Shown: positions 34,316 through 43,192 of the stretch, piece by piece
How positions within the stretch are numbered: position 1 is the stretch's first letter
Layout of the letters: each line of letters starts with the position of its first letter
From: Desulforegula conservatrix Mb1Pa
GTDB taxonomy: Bacteria; Desulfobacterota; Desulfobacteria; Desulfobacterales; Desulforegulaceae
Direction of reading: 5' to 3'
Assembly: GCF_000426225.1 (NCBI RefSeq)
Contig: NZ_AUEY01000021.1
Span: 1-60,430 of the forward strand
DNA length: 60,430 nt
Made by a program: the position numbers and the translations under genes
The notes under the pieces: generated by a model
Told to the model about the DNA's origin: nothing
Database searches by the model: none
What the model saw: only the letters and a program-made list of their open reading frames with translations

Positions 34316-35329
34316 CTATCTCGTAAGTATTGTAGGAACAACGCTCATACCGACCCTTAGGATATGCTCGGTCTGGGCCGCTGAATCTATGACTATTTTA
34401 ACCGGGATTCTCTGAACAACCTTTACAAAATTCCCTGACGCGTTTTCAGGAGGAAGGAGGGCAAACGCAGATCCCGTGCCTGCCATCAGGCTATCAACCT
34501 TACCTTTGAATCTCTTCCCAGGAAAAGTATCGACTTCAAATTCGACATTTTGTCCAGGCTTGACATCTGTAAGCTGGCTTTCCTTGAAGTTTGCGGTAAT
34601 CCAGATATTGCCAAGATCAACAATGCTCATGAGAGCCTGCCCTGGCTGAACAAAATTACCTGGCTCAACAGTCTTTTTTGTTATGTATCCATCTGATGTG
34701 GCATAAATCTTTGTGTGTGAAAGATTAAGCTTGGCCTGGGCGAGCTTTGCCTCTCTCTGGGCAATTTTGGCTTCTTTGCTTCCGTTTTTTGCAAGTCCCA
34801 GATTGGCCTCTTCCCTGTTCAGGCGTCCCTGGATTTCATCAACCTTAGCCTCTGCCACTTTGCAAGCTGTAGAAAGCCTGTCAAGCTGTTCCTTTGGGAT
34901 AACTTCCTTTTCATACAATGACTGCCCACGTTTTAAATCAAGCCTGGCCTGTTCAAATGCAACTTTTGCCTGATCAACGCCTGCCTTTGCGACTTCAATC
35001 TGGGCGTATTCACCAGATGTCTCGTTTTTGGCCATGAGCAGACTTGCCTCAGCTTCCTTGACCTGAACCTCATAATCAGAAGGATCGAGGGCCAGAAGCA
35101 ACTCACCTTTTTTTACTTGTCTGTTGTCATTCACAAAAACATCCAAAACCCTTCCAGGAACACGCGGGGAAACGGTAAATGAATGACTGTCGACAAAAGC
35201 ATCGTCCGTGCTTACACGGTTTCGGCTGTATGTCCACCACCAGATCCCGCCTGAACATCCAACTATTATCAATACTAAAAAAATGACGCCTGCTTTTCCG
35301 TTTTTATCCAGCCCGTTTTTATCCAGCAT
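34316..35329 (-). CDS. HlyD/EmrA-family membrane fusion protein
   Basis: This is the periplasmic adaptor of the tripartite exporter. The start is the ATG at 35329, with GGAGG six bases ahead; a longer frame from 35362 lacks a site. The 337-residue protein has an N-terminal membrane anchor (AGVIFLVLIIVGCSGGIWWW, about 12-31), a barrel-sandwich half (FTVSPRVPGRVLDVFVNDNRQVKKGELLLALDP in two parts), a long alpha-helical hairpin (about 75-200) and the second lipoyl half with IYATSDGYITKKTVEPGN, then the beta-barrel (IWITANFKESQLTDVKPGQN). It links EmrB-like and TolC-like partners. Confidence 0.93.
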   Translation of the reverse strand: MLDKNGLDKNGKAGVIFLVLIIVGCSGGIWWWTYSRNRVSTDDAFVDSHSFTVSPRVPGRVLDVFVNDNRQVKKGELLLALDPSDYEVQVKEAEASLLMAKNETSGEYAQIEVAKAGVDQAKVAFEQARLDLKRGQSLYEKEVIPKEQLDRLSTACKVAEAKVDEIQGRLNREEANLGLAKNGSKEAKIAQREAKLAQAKLNLSHTKIYATSDGYITKKTVEPGNFVQPGQALMSIVDLGNIWITANFKESQLTDVKPGQNVEFEVDTFPGKRFKGKVDSLMAGTGSAFALLPPENASGNFVKVVQRIPVKIVIDSAAQTEHILRVGMSVVPTILTR

Positions 35330-35429
35330 GATTACCTCCACCTTTTTTTGACTTTTCAACATTCAAAAGTATTCTGAGATCATCCGACAATTTTTTGAAA
35401 ATCCATTGTGATGATCATTTGTTTTAATT

Positions 35430-36698
35430 TTACAGATTCCCAGTGGCTTTTTTGATCCTTGCCAAAGCAATTTCCTTATCAAATAAGGCCCTGTAATATT
35501 CAGTTCTCGTATTGGTTAAAAGGGTCTGGGCATCGAGCACATTTGTGGCTGTGCCTGCCTGTTCCTTATATTTATTTACGTTAATTCGAAGATTCTCCTC
35601 TCCCTGCGCAATTGCCCTCGATATTGCATCAATTCTTTTATCCGCAACCTTTGAATCATTGACGGCTGTCTGATATTCAAGTCTCAGACGTTTTTGAAGC
35701 TCCCTCAGGGCTTCCTCATGTTTGAGCAGATTCTTTAAAGCCTGGCTGGTTCTTGAGGTTGTTGCGTAACCATCAAAAAGATTAACTTTCATTCCCACAG
35801 AAGCTGAAAGAATCCCCTGCTCCTCCACTTCCTTGTTCTGCAAATAATCAGCCTGAAGACGGCCAAATACTTCAGGTTTGTAATGGGCTCTGCTCTCCTC
35901 TACTGATCGTCTGTCAGCCTCAATCATACTTTTCATGGCCATGATTTCGGAATGCTTTGAGAAATCAGCGTCAGCAGGATCAGATACAGTTTTACCAGGA
36001 CGCATCGGATCCTCTTCCAGCTCGCCCCTACGACCAGAATCACTCCCTGTAAGAAAATTCATCTGCAACCATCTGTTTTCATGTCTATTTACGACAGAAA
36101 GCCTTCTTTGTCTGCTATTGGCAAGCTGAACATCTGCCTGGAGCACATCATTTTTTGTAGCTACTCCCTGTTCATAAAGGGTTTTTGCTATCTTCAAATG
36201 CTGCTCCATCTGAATAATTTCCTGATCAGCTGCTTTAAGAACTTTTTCGGACTCAAGTATGCCGTAGTAAGACTCAACTACCTTTATAAACAGATCCTGT
36301 TCCTTTGATTTATAACCGAAGGCAGCGGCATCCTTTAAAGCTTCGGCGCGTTTTTTTCTCGAATCAGTTCTTCCGAAATCATAAAGTACCTGGGTCATGG
36401 ATACGCTTCCAGAAGCATATCTTGGCTCCTGCATATCGAGTCCCATTGGGCCGACCTTAATTGACTGGGCTTCGTTCTGGACAGTGTAAGCACTCTGCAT
36501 ATCTACCCTGGGAAGGTATGTGCTGCCTGCAATCCCGATTTCGTCATCCGCAATACTTTCGTTATAGGCAACAACTTTCAGGGATGGATTGTTTTCAGAT
36601 GCGGCTTTAAGACATGAGGAAAGATTGAGTTTTTCTGCATTTGCGGAAAAGGGAAAAATCATCAGATGTAAAATCGCCAGGGTCAGTATTTTTTTCAT
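35430..36698 (-). CDS. TolC-family outer-membrane efflux protein
   Basis: The channel component of the exporter. I place the start at the ATG at 36698, where GGAGA precedes it and a signal peptide follows (ILTLAILHLMIFPFSANAE); the frame continues upstream to 36773 without support. The 422-residue mature-plus-signal protein has the two OEP repeats of TolC: SCLKAASENNPSLKVVAYNE and a second half with AHYKPEVFGRLQADYL and long helical coils. It is the first gene of the exporter operon and lies downstream of the operator at 36802. Confidence 0.92.
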   Translation of the reverse strand: MKKILTLAILHLMIFPFSANAEKLNLSSCLKAASENNPSLKVVAYNESIADDEIGIAGSTYLPRVDMQSAYTVQNEAQSIKVGPMGLDMQEPRYASGSVSMTQVLYDFGRTDSRKKRAEALKDAAAFGYKSKEQDLFIKVVESYYGILESEKVLKAADQEIIQMEQHLKIAKTLYEQGVATKNDVLQADVQLANSRQRRLSVVNRHENRWLQMNFLTGSDSGRRGELEEDPMRPGKTVSDPADADFSKHSEIMAMKSMIEADRRSVEESRAHYKPEVFGRLQADYLQNKEVEEQGILSASVGMKVNLFDGYATTSRTSQALKNLLKHEEALRELQKRLRLEYQTAVNDSKVADKRIDAISRAIAQGEENLRINVNKYKEQAGTATNVLDAQTLLTNTRTEYYRALFDKEIALARIKKATGNL

Positions 36699-36801
36699 TT
36701 CAATTCTCCGATTTAATAAACAGGAACACATCCATGAACCACGTTCAAAACAAGCTGCTAAAAACCATTTCATGCCAGAAAAAAGCCTTTAACTTAACAT
36801 A

Positions 36802-36821
36802 GACAATGATTGTCATGACAA
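36802..36821. promoter_or_regulatory. MarR operator (copy 1), upstream of tolC
   Basis: The 20-mer GACAATGATTGTCATGACAA is the exact reverse complement of the 20-mer at 37309-37328. It contains the perfect palindrome TTGTCATGACAA (36810-36821). It lies about 100 bases ahead of the tolC start and just after the marR stop, an expected place for a repressor. Confidence 0.78.
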
Positions 36822-36850
36822 GTTTAAAGGTAAATTTTTTTTGTGAAATT

Positions 36851-37294
36851 CTATTCCAGATTAGCCCAGATTCTATCGAGCATTCCCATAAAAAGGGACA
36901 TTTCTTCCTCGCTGAAACCCTTCCACGTGTCATCCCTTAGATTAAGGACAAAGGGATAAAGACAGTCGCGCATTTTCCTGCCTTCTTCTGTGAGATATAT
37001 CAAAAAAGCCCGCCTGTCCTCGGCATTATCTACCCTTTTGATAAGGCCTTTGCTTTCAAGCTTGTCAAGAATTCTAGTGGTATTTGGCTGGTCTTTGTAA
37101 AGCCTTGATGACAGCTCTTTCTGGGTGATTCCATCCTCATCCCAAAGCATTGCAATGACACCCCACTGCTCAGGGGTGACATCAAAGGACTTAAGGCGCC
37201 TGCTCATCTGCCCTTTAAAACGGAGTGCGGTCATGCAGATTACAAAACCGGGGGATCTATCCAGATCAAACTTTTTGTCATTTTCATTATTCAT
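36851..37294 (-). CDS. MarR-family transcriptional regulator
   Basis: The product has the MarR winged-helix domain (about 20-120 of the 147 residues): RFKGQMSRRLKSFDVTPEQW, then LWDEDGITQKELSSRLYKDQ, the wing DKLESKGLIKRVDNAEDRRA and FLIYLTEEGRK. The start chosen is the ATG at 37294; upstream ATGs at 37315, 37324 and 37333 are in frame but lie in or beside the operator at 37309-37328, which argues that this stretch is promoter DNA. It is 150 bases ahead of tolC on the same strand and is very likely the local repressor of the exporter and of itself. No ribosome-binding site stands out. Confidence 0.88.
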   Translation of the reverse strand: MNNENDKKFDLDRSPGFVICMTALRFKGQMSRRLKSFDVTPEQWGVIAMLWDEDGITQKELSSRLYKDQPNTTRILDKLESKGLIKRVDNAEDRRAFLIYLTEEGRKMRDCLYPFVLNLRDDTWKGFSEEEMSLFMGMLDRIWANLE

Positions 37295-37308
37295 TGCATA
37301 TGAATAAA

Positions 37309-37328
37309 TTGTCATGACAATCATTGTC
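37309..37328. promoter_or_regulatory. MarR operator (copy 2), upstream of marR
   Basis: TTGTCATGACAATCATTGTC is identical to the inverse of 36802-36821. It holds two overlapping palindromes, TTGTCATGACAA and GACAATCATTGTC, built from three TTGTC/GACAA half-sites. It lies directly upstream of the marR start and would give autoregulation. Confidence 0.78.
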
Positions 37329-37354
37329 AACATAAAAAAATAGAGACTAATGAA

Positions 37355-37489
37355 TGATGGCCTCGCAAAAAGTCCAAAAAAAGCATCGACGTCATGCCGG
37401 ACTTAATCAGGTATCCAATAATTTAAATTACTTATAGACTCAAGCCTTCGCCGGAATGACAGGAATTGAACTTTTTGCGACATTATCAT
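37355..37489 (+). repeat. Dispersed inverted-repeat element A (copy 10)
   Basis: TGATGGCCTCGCAAAAAGTC to CTTTTTGCGACATTATCAT, with a diverged second arm. It lies upstream of marR. Confidence 0.75.
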
Positions 37490-37554
37490 GAATAATTCTG
37501 GAAATTACATCATTCAGTTGCTTTATGATTTGCAGATAAATCGAAGGGGACAAA

Positions 37555-37765
37555 TTTGTTTCTAAAAAAATCCATAAAGTTTTTGCCGAGCTTTTTTCCA
37601 AAAAGCGACCCGGCTGAGGTATTTTCAGATTTATGAAATACTGATCTGCTACAATCAATCAAAAATCCAAATTCTAAAATAAAAATTATGGTGTCGGATT
37701 ACGAGCAAAAACGCTCTAATCCGACCTACTAATTGGCCTTATTTACGGCAATTTAATCATACAAT
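37555..37765 (-). repeat. Inverted B and C hairpin repeats (37555-37615 and 37687-37765)
   Basis: CCATAAAGTTTTTGCCGAGC followed by TTTTTTCCAAAAAGCGACCC is family B inverted. GTCGGATTACGAGCAAAAAC then GCTCTAATCCGACC, a palindrome, is family C inverted. The order C then B is preserved when read on the minus strand, with about 70 bases between. Confidence 0.55.
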
Positions 37766-37795
37766 AATCATCTTTTTTAAAAAGTCTCAAATATT

Positions 37796-38026
37796 TCACT
37801 GGTTTCCATACCCATTCTGCTCACCGCAGTCAGGGCAAACCCATGTAATGCCGTTGCATGAAAGTCCCCATGCGGTTTCCTTCATGCAATCCTGGCAAAT
37901 GGTAAAACCGCATCTGCAATACCAGCTGAAAGAGGATATCACCTTGCAGCAGTGACACGATCTTGTCTTTTGTCTTTCTTTTTTTTCCCTGTAGGACAAT
38001 TTTTTGTTATCCGAAGTATTTTGCAT
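37796..38026 (-). CDS. Small Cys-rich (zinc-ribbon-like) protein
   Basis: A 76-residue protein with ten Cys: SCHCCKVISSFSWYCRCGF, then CQDCMKETAWGLSCNG and WVCPDCGEQNGYGNQ, arranged as CxCC, CxC, CxxC and CxxC pairs that suggest zinc ribbons. The chosen ATG at 38026 lies inside the end of the CoA-binding gene (20 bases of overlap), so translation is likely coupled. A TTG two codons upstream is the alternative start. Function is unknown; the basic N-terminus (KKLSYREKKERQKTR) could bind nucleic acid. Confidence 0.62.
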   Translation of the reverse strand: MQNTSDNKKLSYREKKERQKTRSCHCCKVISSFSWYCRCGFTICQDCMKETAWGLSCNGITWVCPDCGEQNGYGNQ

Positions 38027-38459
38027 ATTCAATCTTGATACATTTGTTCATTATTACGTCAATGCCAGCCGCTACAAGCTTCTCTGCTGCAGCCATGTTT
38101 TCGACTCCGAGCTGCATCCAGAAAACCCTGGGCTTAAGCTTGATGGCCTCTTCAACATGCTCCATCACCTGATCAGAACTTCTGAAAATATCAAGAACAT
38201 CAACCTGTTCTGTAATTTCAGCCGCATTCGGAATTGTCCTTTCTCCAAGAATCTCGATATTCTCAGGCCTGACAGGAATGATCCTGAATCCGTGATTCTG
38301 AAGAAACCTTGCGACTATGAAAGAATCCCTGTCCTGCTTTGGACTTATGCCGACAATCGCAACTGTTTTGGCATCCTCAATTATTTTTTTGATCCTGTCC
38401 GGACTTGTAATTATTTCACCCTTTTTCATAACGTCTCCTTCAGGCAAGCTGCTTGCCAC
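38007..38459 (-). CDS. CoA-binding protein (YccU-like)
   Basis: A 150-residue CoA_binding_2 domain protein with VAIVGISPKQDRDSFIVARF (about 33-52), PVRPENIEILGERTIPNAAE and MQLGVENMAAAEKLVAAGID, the Rossmann CoA-binding pattern of the YccU family. Its ATG follows GGAGACG. Physiological role unknown. The zinc-ribbon gene overlaps its 3' end. polA reads divergently about 110 bases away. Confidence 0.9.
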   Translation of the reverse strand: MASSLPEGDVMKKGEIITSPDRIKKIIEDAKTVAIVGISPKQDRDSFIVARFLQNHGFRIIPVRPENIEILGERTIPNAAEITEQVDVLDIFRSSDQVMEHVEEAIKLKPRVFWMQLGVENMAAAEKLVAAGIDVIMNKCIKIEYAKYFG

Positions 38460-38506
38460 ATTAAAGACTAAATGGTATTAGTTTTCCAACTTGTAATTCA
38501 ACATTA

Positions 38507-38518
38507 TTGTCATGTCAA
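38507..38518. promoter_or_regulatory. Operator-like palindrome between the CoA-binding gene and polA
   Basis: TTGTCATGTCAA differs by one base from the TTGTCATGACAA core of the marR operators. A TGTCATGT/ACATGACA inverted repeat spans 38508-38539. It may be a third regulator site or just a hairpin. Confidence 0.35.
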
Positions 38519-38568
38519 TTTTTTGAACTGAACATGACACCACAATCATCCAACAAGGCGGAAATCCG

Positions 38569-41244
38569 GTGACTGAAAAAACATTCTATATAATCGACGG
38601 AACAGCTTATATTTACAGAGCATATCATGCCATTAGAGAACTCAGGGCATCATCCGGTTTCCCCACAAACGCCATTTTCGGATTCACAAGAACCATTCTG
38701 AAACTTGTTGAAGACAGAAAACCGGAAAAGGCGGTAATGCTTTTTGATACAAAAGGCCCCAATTTCAGACATGAATTATATCCGGAATATAAGGCAAACA
38801 GGCCGCCTGCGCCAGAAGAACTTGTGATGCAGATCCCAAAAATCAAAGAAATATCTGCACTCCTTGGATTCCCGATCCTCGAGATGCAGGGATTTGAGGC
38901 TGATGACCTTGCCGGAACCCTCGCAAAAAAAGCCGAGGCAGATGGTTATAATGTTGTGCTTGTCACCGGAGACAAGGATTTTGTCCAGCTCGTTTCAGAA
39001 CAAACCATCATATGGGACCCCATGAAAGAGGAAACCATTGACCTTGCCTCAGTTCGGGAGAAATTCGGAGTAGAGCCAGATAAAATAATTGAGGCTATGG
39101 GCCTTGCTGGTGACACGTCCGACAATATTCCCGGAGTTCCGGGGATAGGCATGAAGACAGCTCTCAATCTGATCAAGGAATTCGGGGATCTTGAGACCAT
39201 ATATGAAAAGATAGACAAGGTTTCAGGCAAAAAATCAAAGGAAGGCCTTATAAATAACAAAGACAAAGCTTTTTTAAGCAGAAAACTTGTCACCATCGAC
39301 ACTGAAGTCCCCGTCAGTTCAGATATAGAAAGCTTTATCCTGGCCGAGGCGAATAAATCAGAACTTGCTGAAATTTTCAAGGAGCTGGAATTCAGGCAGC
39401 TCCATCAGACATTCCATTCCGTTGCCGAATCTGTTGAGACTGAATGGATTCTGATAAACGACGAAAAAAGCCTTACAGAAATTGTAGAAGAGATTAAAAA
39501 GGCCGGAGAGTTTGCGATTGATACTGAAACGACCTCCACAAATCCCATGATTGCGGATCTTGTGGGCATATCTTTGGGTTTTTCAGATGAGAAGGCCTAC
39601 TACATCCCTTGCGGTCATGATTATGAAGACGCTCCCAAACAGATGTCCATAGAAACCATCAAGAATATTATCACCCCAATATTGACTGATCCTTCTTTAA
39701 GAAAGACGGGACAGAACATCAAATATGATCTCATTATTCTTGAACGCCATGGGTTCGAACTTGCTGGGCCAATCTTTGATACAATGGTCGCGTCTTATCT
39801 GATAAGCCCTGACAGCAGATCTCACGGGCTTGACCAGCTGAGCCTCGATTATCTCAATCATAAAAACATCACTTTTGAAGAAGTGGCTGGCAAAGGCAAA
39901 AGCCAGATTCTTTTCTCAAAGGTTCATCTTGACAAGGCTGTTCCATACGCTTGCGAAGATGCATGGGCAACATTCATGCTTAGAAACAAATTAAAACCTC
40001 TGATGGAAAAAGATGATCTTGTCCCGCTTTTTGAAAATATCGAAATGAACCTCCTCCCTGTCCTTAAAGACATGGAAAAAAAAGGGATAAGAATAGACAC
40101 GGACAGGCTTGAATCCCTTGGTCTTGAAATGGGGACAGAACTTTCTGCCCTGGAAGAAACAATATACGAACTTGCAGGATCTGAATTCAATATCAAATCC
40201 AGCCAGCAGCTTGGAGAAATTCTTTTTGAAAGGCTCAAGCTTCCTGTACAGAAAAAAACCGTAAAAAAGACGGGCTTTTCAACAGACGCTGATGTTCTTG
40301 AAATTCTTTCTGAGTATCATGATCTCCCAAAACAAATCCTCAGACACAGAACCCTCAGCAAACTGAAATCAACATATATTTCAGCTCTTCTTGAAATAAT
40401 GCTCCCTGAAACCGGCAGGATTCACACATCATTCAACCAGACAGCCGCAGCCACAGGCAGGCTCAGCAGCTCTGAGCCAAATCTTCAGAATATCCCGATA
40501 AGGGGCGAGGACGGCAAAAAAATCAGGGAAGCATTTATTCCAAGAGAAGGCTGGACATTCATCTCGGCTGACTATTCCCAGATAGAACTAAGAATGCTGG
40601 CCCATCTATCAGGTGACGAAATTCTCATAGAGGCTTTTGAAAAAGAAGAGGACATCCATTCAAGGACAGCTGCCGAAGTGTTTCAGGTTTTCCCTGAAAT
40701 GATGACACCTGAACTTAGGCAGCAGGCAAAAGCCATAAATTTCGGAATAATATACGGAATGGGCGCTTTCAAGCTTTCAAAGGAACTCGGAATAAGCCAG
40801 AAAATGGCCGCAACCTATATCGAGCATTATTTTGCGAGATATAAAAAGGTCAGGGAATTCATTGACACCAACACAGCTCTTGTCAGGGAAACCGGGAAAA
40901 TAAGAACAATATCAGGCAGAATAAGAAAATTCCCGGACATAAACAGCAGCAACAAAAATATCCGCGCCATGGCTGAAAGAGCTGCCATAAACACCATAAT
41001 TCAGGGAAGCTCGGCAGATCTTATAAAAATCGCCATGATCAACATGGATCGTATGCTCAAGGAAAAGGGCCTGAAGACAACAATGCTTCTGACAGTTCAT
41101 GACGAACTTTTATTCGAATCCCCTCCGGAAGAAACAGAAACAGCCCTGAAGCTTATTGCAGAAATTATGGAAACTGTATTTGACCTGAAAGTGCCGTTAA
41201 AAGTCAATATCAGTACTGGCAAAAGCTGGGCAGAGGCTCATTAG
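38569..41244 (+). CDS. polA: DNA polymerase I
   Basis: The 891-residue enzyme acts in Okazaki-fragment processing and repair. The 5'-3' exonuclease (about 1-290) has YPEYKANRPPAPEE, GFEADDLAGTL, TGDKDFVQL and GDTSDNIPGVPGIGMKTA. The 3'-5' exonuclease (about 300-490) keeps DTETTS, NIKYDL and YACEDAWAT, so proofreading residues appear retained. The polymerase (about 510-891) has motif A SADYSQIELRMLAHLSGD, motif B RQQAKAINFGIIYGM and motif C TVHDELLFE. The start is GTG at 38569. It is complete and monocistronic. Confidence 0.97.
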   Translation: MTEKTFYIIDGTAYIYRAYHAIRELRASSGFPTNAIFGFTRTILKLVEDRKPEKAVMLFDTKGPNFRHELYPEYKANRPPAPEELVMQIPKIKEISALLGFPILEMQGFEADDLAGTLAKKAEADGYNVVLVTGDKDFVQLVSEQTIIWDPMKEETIDLASVREKFGVEPDKIIEAMGLAGDTSDNIPGVPGIGMKTALNLIKEFGDLETIYEKIDKVSGKKSKEGLINNKDKAFLSRKLVTIDTEVPVSSDIESFILAEANKSELAEIFKELEFRQLHQTFHSVAESVETEWILINDEKSLTEIVEEIKKAGEFAIDTETTSTNPMIADLVGISLGFSDEKAYYIPCGHDYEDAPKQMSIETIKNIITPILTDPSLRKTGQNIKYDLIILERHGFELAGPIFDTMVASYLISPDSRSHGLDQLSLDYLNHKNITFEEVAGKGKSQILFSKVHLDKAVPYACEDAWATFMLRNKLKPLMEKDDLVPLFENIEMNLLPVLKDMEKKGIRIDTDRLESLGLEMGTELSALEETIYELAGSEFNIKSSQQLGEILFERLKLPVQKKTVKKTGFSTDADVLEILSEYHDLPKQILRHRTLSKLKSTYISALLEIMLPETGRIHTSFNQTAAATGRLSSSEPNLQNIPIRGEDGKKIREAFIPREGWTFISADYSQIELRMLAHLSGDEILIEAFEKEEDIHSRTAAEVFQVFPEMMTPELRQQAKAINFGIIYGMGAFKLSKELGISQKMAATYIEHYFARYKKVREFIDTNTALVRETGKIRTISGRIRKFPDINSSNKNIRAMAERAAINTIIQGSSADLIKIAMINMDRMLKEKGLKTTMLLTVHDELLFESPPEETETALKLIAEIMETVFDLKVPLKVNISTGKSWAEAH

Positions 41245-41264
41245 CGAGACATTCACATAATACT

Positions 41265-41398
41265 GGTGGTGTCGCAAAAACTCAAAAAATGGCAACGGCG
41301 TCATGACGGACTTTATCCGCCATCCCTTAATTTCAGCTAATTCTGAATTCCGGTATGCGCCGGAATGACGGAAATAAGACTTCTTGCGGTCTTGCCAA
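41265..41398 (+). repeat. Dispersed inverted-repeat element A (copy 11)
   Basis: It lies directly after polA: left end GGTGGTGTCGCAAAAACTCA, right end TTCTTGCGGTCTTGCCAA. The gap 41399-41750 holds the promoter area of the next gene. Confidence 0.75.
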
Positions 41399-41644
41399 TA
41401 TTGGGATTCTTACTGATCTTTCATCACAAACTGTCCAATTTAATCAGTCTATTCTGTTTTATTGAGAGACGATTTCCCCACTGATTTATGTTCCATAATC
41501 AAAAACACCATTCCTGAATGCAACCAAAAAAGAGAAACCAAGTTCCTATTACTAATCAATACTTAAGCTACGTCAAATTGTTTATCTATATATTATCTTT
41601 TAGTAATAAAAAACATCTTAATTATCAGTAAGTTAATAAAACAT

Positions 41645-41673
41645 TTGATTTTTATAGGCATTAGAAATATAGA
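41645..41673 (+). promoter_or_regulatory. Candidate sigma70 promoter of the CoA-transferase gene
   Basis: TTGATT (41645-41650), a 17-base spacer and TATAGA (41668-41673). The predicted start of transcription, about 41680, is upstream of the FNR-type box. It was found by eye and lies in a very AT-rich stretch that offers other possibilities. Confidence 0.4.
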
Positions 41674-41724
41674 ACCATTCTACTATATCAATATATAAAT
41701 ATTTCTTTTTTTCATAATAACTTA

Positions 41725-41738
41725 TTGATTTAAATCAA
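41725..41738 (+). promoter_or_regulatory. FNR/CRP-family binding site
   Basis: TTGATTTAAATCAA is a perfect match to the FNR consensus TTGAT-N4-ATCAA, and wholly palindromic. It ends 12 bases before the ATG at 41751 and, with the candidate promoter upstream, is placed downstream of the transcription start, where a regulator would repress rather than activate. Confidence 0.65.
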
Positions 41739-41750
41739 ATAGGTGATCAC

Positions 41751-43103
41751 ATGAAAGTTTTGGACAGTTGGCAGTATCAGCAAAAACTGATTACTCCTGA
41801 TGAAGCGGCTAAAATCGTAAAATCAGGCGACAATATCTTCTATAGTGAATTTGCTCTTTTTCCCGAGGCACTCGATGCTGCGCTTGCCAAAAGACTGGAT
41901 GAACTCGATGGCATAGAAGTTTCAAGCATTTGTGTCACAAGGGTTCCAAAGGTTGTTGAGGCTGACCCTGAAAGAAAAAAAGTGATATTCAATGACTGGC
42001 ATTTTGGGGGGACTTCAAGAAAACTGCACGACAAGGGATTATGCAATTACATTCCCTTCACCTATCATCAGGGGCCAAGGGTTGTAAAAAAATACATAGA
42101 CTACGATGTCGCATTTATTGCTGTCAGCCCTATGGATCCGAGGGGTTATTTCAACTTTGGACTGTCAAATTCCATAACATCTGGAGTGATCAACAAAAGC
42201 AAAAAGATTATTCTTGAGGTTAACAGAAACATACCTCACTGTCTTGGCGGAAATCAGGAATCCATACATATTTCCAGGGTGAATTATATTGTTGAGGGCA
42301 ACCATAATCCAATGCCCCAGCTTCCTCCTTCAAAATCCACTGATACAGAAGTACAGATCGCGGAACATATAATGAAAGAGATTGAAGATGGTGCCTGTCT
42401 TCAGCTTGGGATTGGCGGACTACCTAATGTAATAGGCGGCATGATTGCGGACAGCGATTTAAAGGATATCGGGATTCATACAGAAATGCTTGTGGATTCA
42501 TTTGTAGATCTATACACAGCAGGAAGAGTTACCGGAGCCAAAAAAAATATAGACAAATACAAGATGACCTACACCTTTGCACTCGGCACAAACAAACTCT
42601 ACGACTTCCTGCATCACAACCCGACATGCGCGTCATATCCGGTAAGCTATACAAATGACCCCAAGATAATCGCAATCAATGAAAAGGTTGTAGCTGTAAA
42701 CAACGCTATTGAAGTGGATCTTTTTAGCCAGGTCTGCTCGGAATCAGCAGGAACAAGACATATATCAGGTACAGGCGGCCAGTTTGACTTCATATTCGGG
42801 GCTTTCGGATCCAAGGGCGGCAAAGGAATAATCGGAATCAACTCAACATATACGGACAAGAACGGCAATTTGAAATCCCGTATTGTGCCGACTCTGACCC
42901 CAGGATCAATCGTCACCCTTCCGAGATCAATAGTTCAGTATGTTGCCACAGAATTCGGAATAGTTCAGCTTAAAGGAAAATCCACCTGGAAAAGAGCCGA
43001 GGCTCTTATCAGCATTGCCCATCCTGATTTCAGGGATAACCTTATAAAAGAAGCTGAAAAAATGAATATATGGGTAAGCAGCAATAAAAAGGACGGAGAA
43101 TAA
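41751..43103 (+). CDS. Acetyl-CoA hydrolase/transferase-family CoA-transferase
   Basis: A 450-residue family-1 CoA-transferase related to 4-hydroxybutyrate and butyryl-CoA:acetate CoA-transferases, which move CoA between carboxylic acids. The N-terminal half has LITPDEAAKIVKSGDNIFYS; the C-terminal half has LQLGIGGLPNVIGGMI, the catalytic-Glu region SQVCSESAGTRH, and SGTGGQFDFIFGAFGSKGGK. The acceptor substrate is undetermined. AGGTG precedes the ATG. An FNR-type box overlaps the leader, suggesting oxygen- or redox-linked control in this organism's fermentation or fatty-acid metabolism. Confidence 0.9.
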   Translation: MKVLDSWQYQQKLITPDEAAKIVKSGDNIFYSEFALFPEALDAALAKRLDELDGIEVSSICVTRVPKVVEADPERKKVIFNDWHFGGTSRKLHDKGLCNYIPFTYHQGPRVVKKYIDYDVAFIAVSPMDPRGYFNFGLSNSITSGVINKSKKIILEVNRNIPHCLGGNQESIHISRVNYIVEGNHNPMPQLPPSKSTDTEVQIAEHIMKEIEDGACLQLGIGGLPNVIGGMIADSDLKDIGIHTEMLVDSFVDLYTAGRVTGAKKNIDKYKMTYTFALGTNKLYDFLHHNPTCASYPVSYTNDPKIIAINEKVVAVNNAIEVDLFSQVCSESAGTRHISGTGGQFDFIFGAFGSKGGKGIIGINSTYTDKNGNLKSRIVPTLTPGSIVTLPRSIVQYVATEFGIVQLKGKSTWKRAEALISIAHPDFRDNLIKEAEKMNIWVSSNKKDGE

Positions 43104-43192
43104 GAGCGCATCTTCCATCTTTTGATGAACATCAAAGCCTTTTCCCCACAAAAGAGGAAATAATGCCCAAAACATGTATTCCCTCTTAAAAG

